The notes below the pieces were generated by a model. It ran no database searches, had not been told where the DNA came from, and saw nothing but the letters and a program-made list of their open reading frames with translations. Below, piece after piece: positions 59,283 through 64,000 of a DNA stretch of 64,000 nucleotides; positions within the stretch are counted from its first letter, which is position 1, and each line of letters starts with the position of its first letter. This stretch comes from Molossus alvarezi. Its lineage: Eukaryota; Chordata; Mammalia; Chiroptera; Molossidae. Location of the stretch: positions 91,069,001 through 91,133,000 of the forward strand of contig CM073885.1 in assembly GCA_037176705.1 (NCBI GenBank), written 5' to 3'. Both the position numbers and the translations under genes were made by a program.

Positions 59283-62200
59283 CCTCAAATTTTCTATTTC
59301 CCTAAAAAAAAAACAACCCACCATTTTCTGGCCTTTTGGGCTTATTAAGAATCAAAAATGGCATTAATTATCATTGGTAGATAAAAACGGTTCAATGAGA
59401 GTGAAGGCAACCTATCATCACAGAACACCCATTCCTTTGACCTAATCCTAATATATGAGATGCTTTACTGCAAAAAGTCTATTACTAAGTCCCATATTGT
59501 AACTGTTTTTTTCTCTTTGTGGATTCAATGTAATTTCTTATGGGCCAATATTAATTCAGTTCAACCCTAATAAACTCCTCTCCACGTCTTCCCCTTGTAA
59601 TGCCTTGTGCAGGAACGCCCGCTGTACCACCTCTCCCACTGTGGTGGCCAGCCCGGGACACTTGGGGCCGCACACAGCAGTCCAGGAAGGTTGTGTGACC
59701 CACCCTTTGGCCCGTGATTTGTGGAAAAACACGGGTGGGGGTTAAATTCATACTCTAGTACGTGGTAGAGGCAGAGTGACTGAAGGTATTCTTGACCTTT
59801 TTGTAGCAAACAGCACAGACCCCCTGCCCTCTTGATGTCCCATTTCCTCCCATGACAAATGAGGTATAACTAAATCCAGCCTTTCTCAGGTCCTTTTACA
59901 TTATAATCATCCGCAGATCTCTGCAGCTAGTTAATAATTCCTTTTCATCATCATAGAACCTCAGAGCCTAATTTCGATCACGGAGGAGCACAGCTAAATG
60001 AAGCAGAGTTAATTAATAGGCATTTCATATTTCGTTATGTCAAGTAGTGTGTCGATGGGGATGGGCCCTGGGAGAGGTGTCAGAGACACATCAGTGTGGG
60101 AGTGTGCATGTGTGTGTGCGCCCAGACTAACAAGGAACAAACAAGGACAGGAAAAAAATGTCGAAAAGTAAAAAGAAAACAAATTTAGAGAAGAAGGTGA
60201 AGGAAGATGACTGTGGCCTGACCGAGGGTTCTTGAGAGGGGAACTACCATTTATTTTGTGAGGGAAAGAGGTTATGCAAAGTGCGGAACTGAAGGAATGT
60301 GTTAAGTGTGCACAGCGATGAAAGGTGGTGGTTTGGTATTGAAAGTGGCTGGTGGGAATGGAGTACTGGCTGGGGCATGTTTTCAGTCTCAGTGACAGAA
60401 ACATAAGTAAGTATAGTTTTGCCGTTTCTGACCTACAAGGATGAATGGTGTCTATGTGCCAACTAATGGAAAAGCAGATTTAGGTTCAATTTTGAATTTC
60501 AGAAGGGTTATCAAAATAAAAACGGCATTATTCCCCAAGAAAGGCTTCAGTACACACATAAGAGTGTTTAATCATTAAAAAAAAAAGATTAACGGCTTGA
60601 TTGTTCAGTATTAAACTTGACATTTGGATTAGCAGGACTGTCAAAATGTTCTTTGTCTTCAGGGTAATTAAGCATTCTGTGAAAGCGTATCCCATTTTCA
60701 AGGCTTGCTTTCTGATCAATACTACAGAAATACTAAACATATAGGAAAAACATATATAATTTGTTGATACACAAGTCAGAAAATTACACTAATGGTTTTC
60801 ATTTACATTCCACCCTAGCCTTCTATTTTACAGACAGAAAATGTGTGCTTCCTTTAATTGCACAAGCAATTAGGCATTTACACTCTCAAAATTAAAAGAA
60901 AATGACTAATTGTGTATGCAGTGTCTGTGCCCACCGCTCACCGTGGCTGCAGACAATCCTGCTGCCAACGTGGGGTGAGATGCAAAACCGGCCCCAAGTC
61001 ATTGCCCTTTTTGAAGCTTGAAACATGTTTTGCTCATAACTTCACTGGCTTTGAAAGTTCTGTGTTTTTGACAGACGAAGCATTAGCCTCTAGTGCTCCT
61101 TAGGATCTGAAGTACAAATTATTATCATTTAAATAAAGTGGAAATGGTGACAAATTCTGAACGCTTTTATTATAAGATATATTCTATTTGAAAATTTTCT
61201 CTGGAGTATTTTAGACCAATCATGTTGGAAACTTAATACGAGTGCCTGATTTTTAAAGTAACATTTCCTGCTCTTACAGCCCACCCAGAATTTGTCTCTA
61301 GTCATTTTACACCTCTTCAAATGACACCCAAATATTTACAGCCCCCAAAGCACCACAGGAGTTCCACTAAATATAGTACATTCACAAAAACTGCTGTGGA
61401 TGTGAACACAGGACGAGCCTGTGTCTTTCCACCTCCAGTGTCTGTTTCGTTTGCACACCAGTGAGTGGATGTTGCCTTTTCCTCACTAAAACATGTAAAA
61501 CACACTTTCGATGTTCGACGTCTATCTTTCAAAGTAAGAGCTGATAGAAAACAATGTCGATTTGCTACTGAATATTTTCTATTTCACGGCACCAAATAAG
61601 AGAGAGAGACTTTTAAAGACCCTTACCCACGTTGAACACCCTCTGTGCAATAATCAAATTCATCTATTTTTAAAAATCATTTATAGCAGCTGTTAAGCAC
61701 AAAAATCTGTGAGATTAAATTTTTGTTATAACCAGATACTGAAAAGCTCTCCTTTTGCTAAATCTATTTAAAAGCCCACAACAGTAGCCAAACACAGCCA
61801 ACTAACTCTTAATTCTACTTTCCTCTCTCAGGCTGATATTCTAGCCATTATTTTTGTTGTTTTTCAAAAAAATCTAACTACCCTTGCACTTATGTCATAA
61901 AAAAATTCTGCCTTTTTTCCCTTTTTAATATTTGTATTCAAGACAAACAACAGGAGGTTGAAATCAGGCCATTTAAAAGAAACATCTGCTGACATTTATT
62001 CATATGCTACATGTTCACTTTCATCATTGAATGTAATGATAAACACACATTCCAGTCAATAATGGCAATTCCCAGCCAAGCTTTACAAATGGTCTCTTTA
62101 GCACCTAAATTGACAGCTCGGGAGATTTTGAGATAGAAGCTAAATATGGTACATTTGGACACTGTTTGCCTAAGTCTAGGATGTCTTGAAGACTTTAATA

Positions 62201-64000
62201 AGCAGACATACATTATGAAATAGAAGAAAGTCTTGACTGTGCAGGTATTGAAGCAGTTGAGTTTGACTGTCTTTGAGCAGATTAAAAATGCAGAAAAAAA
62301 AAGAAACAAGAAAAAAAAAAACAACCTTCCAAAACAAAAGGCCCTTTAAAGAGGGAAGTAAAACAGAGCTCTGGCCCACGCTCTGTAGAACATGGTTTCA
62401 TTTAAGAGAGAAAACGAATTGCATCTCATTTAAATTATAGATCTGAATTGTGGAACGTGAAATAAGTTAAATATTTTGCTTCCAAAGTTAATTGAAACAA
62501 ACCCTGCTCTGAGTTTCAATTATTATAAGAACATTTTAATAAAATATTAAATGTGTTTCATTTACTGCTTGCAGTGAATAATTATGTCAGATTTGGATAT
62601 GCTAAGGATTGCTTTCAAACTGACAGCATAGGTTTTGATACATGTTCCTAACTTCTCCTCAGAAAGGGAGGTCACAAACAGAGTGAATAACAGTACTCAA
62701 GGTAGCCATTAGAGAGCTCATGAAAGGGATGGAATTAGCTTGAGTCACCACTGGGAGAACATATAAAAACATGTTCCTCTGGGACAGCAAGGGTCCCATT
62801 TTATGTGTATCTGTTATGCATATCCCTTTACATTCTAGTTCAGATTGATTAACCTTGAAACTGAATCACAGAATGTATTCCAGCCAAGCAGAAATCATAG
62901 CTTTACCCAACTCCATCATGTGTGAAGAGTTTTTCTTTTCAAAACTCTGCCTTACTGTGGTTTAAAACAGGTCACTCACTACGTATCTAAAATGAATCTA
63001 GACATGCAACAAACTATCTCTGAAACATAATGAGAGGTTTGTAAAGTTATCTTATACAATGTCATCCAAAGAACAAGTCACACCAATCTGTGCTGCTCCG
63101 ATTTAATGGTATTTTTCTCTGAAATCGGCTCAATTTAGGAGACAGCTTGAAATTGTTTTTTTGTTTTTTGATTTGTTTCTCTATGCAGGACAAATGGAGC
63201 TAAATTTGGAATGTCATATTACGATGTTTTCAGCTGCTTCCAAGGCATATTGAGCAAAGTAGCCAGACAAATCCGAACGCCTTATTATTGTTCTGTGTGG
63301 GAAAATAAGAAATTCAGAATCGGGGTTTACAGTGCTGTGCAGGGCTGTAAAGCTTGTCTTGCTCATGGTCGGTGGAGGACAGGTCACAGGACTCTCTGGC
63401 GGGATGGTACAGGTCTGGTTAAAAACCACGGTTTTCAGAGTCAGCACTCAGCTTAGAAAAATCCTAACACCACAATGTTCTTTTTTTTTTATAATGTCAC
63501 CTCTCCTATGAATCTACTGAAACGGGTGAAGTGAAAATGTCCTCTAGCCACCCACTTTTGCATATTCGCATCGTTACTATGCAGTAAAATGGTGGTGGGT
63601 AAACCAATTTGTTCAAGGTCTTGGGCAGAGTTTAGAGGAGTCGGTTGATTTCTACTGATTCTCGGTCCTGAAAGCTCTCTACACGTGAATGTTTGGCAGG
63701 AGTGTGCCGCAGACCTGCAGCAACTCCGCTTGAGCAGAGTGTGCTTAATGGCAAAAGGGAGAAAAAGTAGTATGTGCTCCCTCCCAAGCCCCCAAAGCCA
63801 GAGAGGAGTGAAGATAGGACGCCAAATAAATCTGCCAGTGATTACGCTAAAGGAAATTATGATCTTGTTATAGAAACCATTAAAGGAAAACCAGAGTTGG
63901 TATGTAAATATTGTTGCATCATTATACCACTGAAAAAAACAACCTAGTGCAACATTAGTATGTTATGCAATTAACAAAATGAAAAATGAGCTGCTTGAAT
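59283..64000. other. Repeat-poor end of window, no intact gene
   Basis: No transposon recognised for 4.7 kb. 59565-59830 is more GC-rich with overlapping minus frames lacking domains. A segment beginning after a strong pyrimidine-rich acceptor (tttctctatgcag, ending 63188) has one frame open for 88 codons, with only a weak possible donor (gacag|gtcac near 63380). I regard that as an unproven exon-like signal. 59.9-60.1, 62.5-62.7 and 63.88-64.0 kb are TAAT-rich and could be conserved noncoding DNA. Confidence 0.4.

Overview
The window looks like nuclear DNA of a microbat (Yangochiroptera). The diagnostic is about eighteen copies of the tRNA-derived Ves SINE, which begins CTGGCCGGTGTGGCTCAG and carries a GGTTCGATTCC-type B box. 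Ancient mammalian repeats (MIR, L2, MER5-like hAT, Tigger, MaLR LTRs) and several L1 fragments occur alongside. Base composition is AT-rich. I found no convincing intact protein-coding gene: the longest open frames lie inside repeats, in the stop-poor GC-rich block, or look like chance. No tRNA, rRNA, snRNA, CRISPR or bacterial-type feature was seen.

Layout. 1-5 kb holds an L1 3' end, an L2/MIR pair, an MLT1-type LTR, a deleted Tigger transposon and a double Ves insertion flanked by one target-site duplication (TSD). 5-18 kb holds scattered Ves, MIR and L2 copies, a MaLR LTR, a textbook recursive-splice-like motif at 13.83 kb, a 109 bp L1 3' insertion, a palindromic MITE, and a rearranged L1 (5' UTR joined to ORF2). 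18.06-19.12 kb is the only CpG-rich block and resembles a CpG-island promoter with a first-exon donor. 20.9-21.3 kb carries two mariner-type MITEs. 22-30 kb and 32-41 kb are mostly repeat-poor, with segments that look like conserved noncoding DNA, including a NK2-type palindrome at 33.7 kb and a candidate 83 bp exon at 36.4 kb. 41-53.5 kb is repeat-dense: L2, two adjacent MER5A-like elements, many Ves copies, a 5'-inverted (twin-primed) L1 with two Ves inside, and a degenerate 4.5 kb L1 that still shows ORF1, endonuclease and reverse-transcriptase regions. 55.1 kb has a complete small hAT-type MITE, and 59.23 kb a perfect 22 bp stem inverted repeat. The last 4.5 kb is repeat-poor.

The recursive-splice-like motif, the candidate exon and the CpG-block donor all read on the + strand. 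One simple reading is that the window is intronic or upstream DNA of a long gene transcribed left to right, but nothing here identifies that gene. Family names come from recognising consensus sequence by eye; no database search was run, so older repeats have fuzzy edges.
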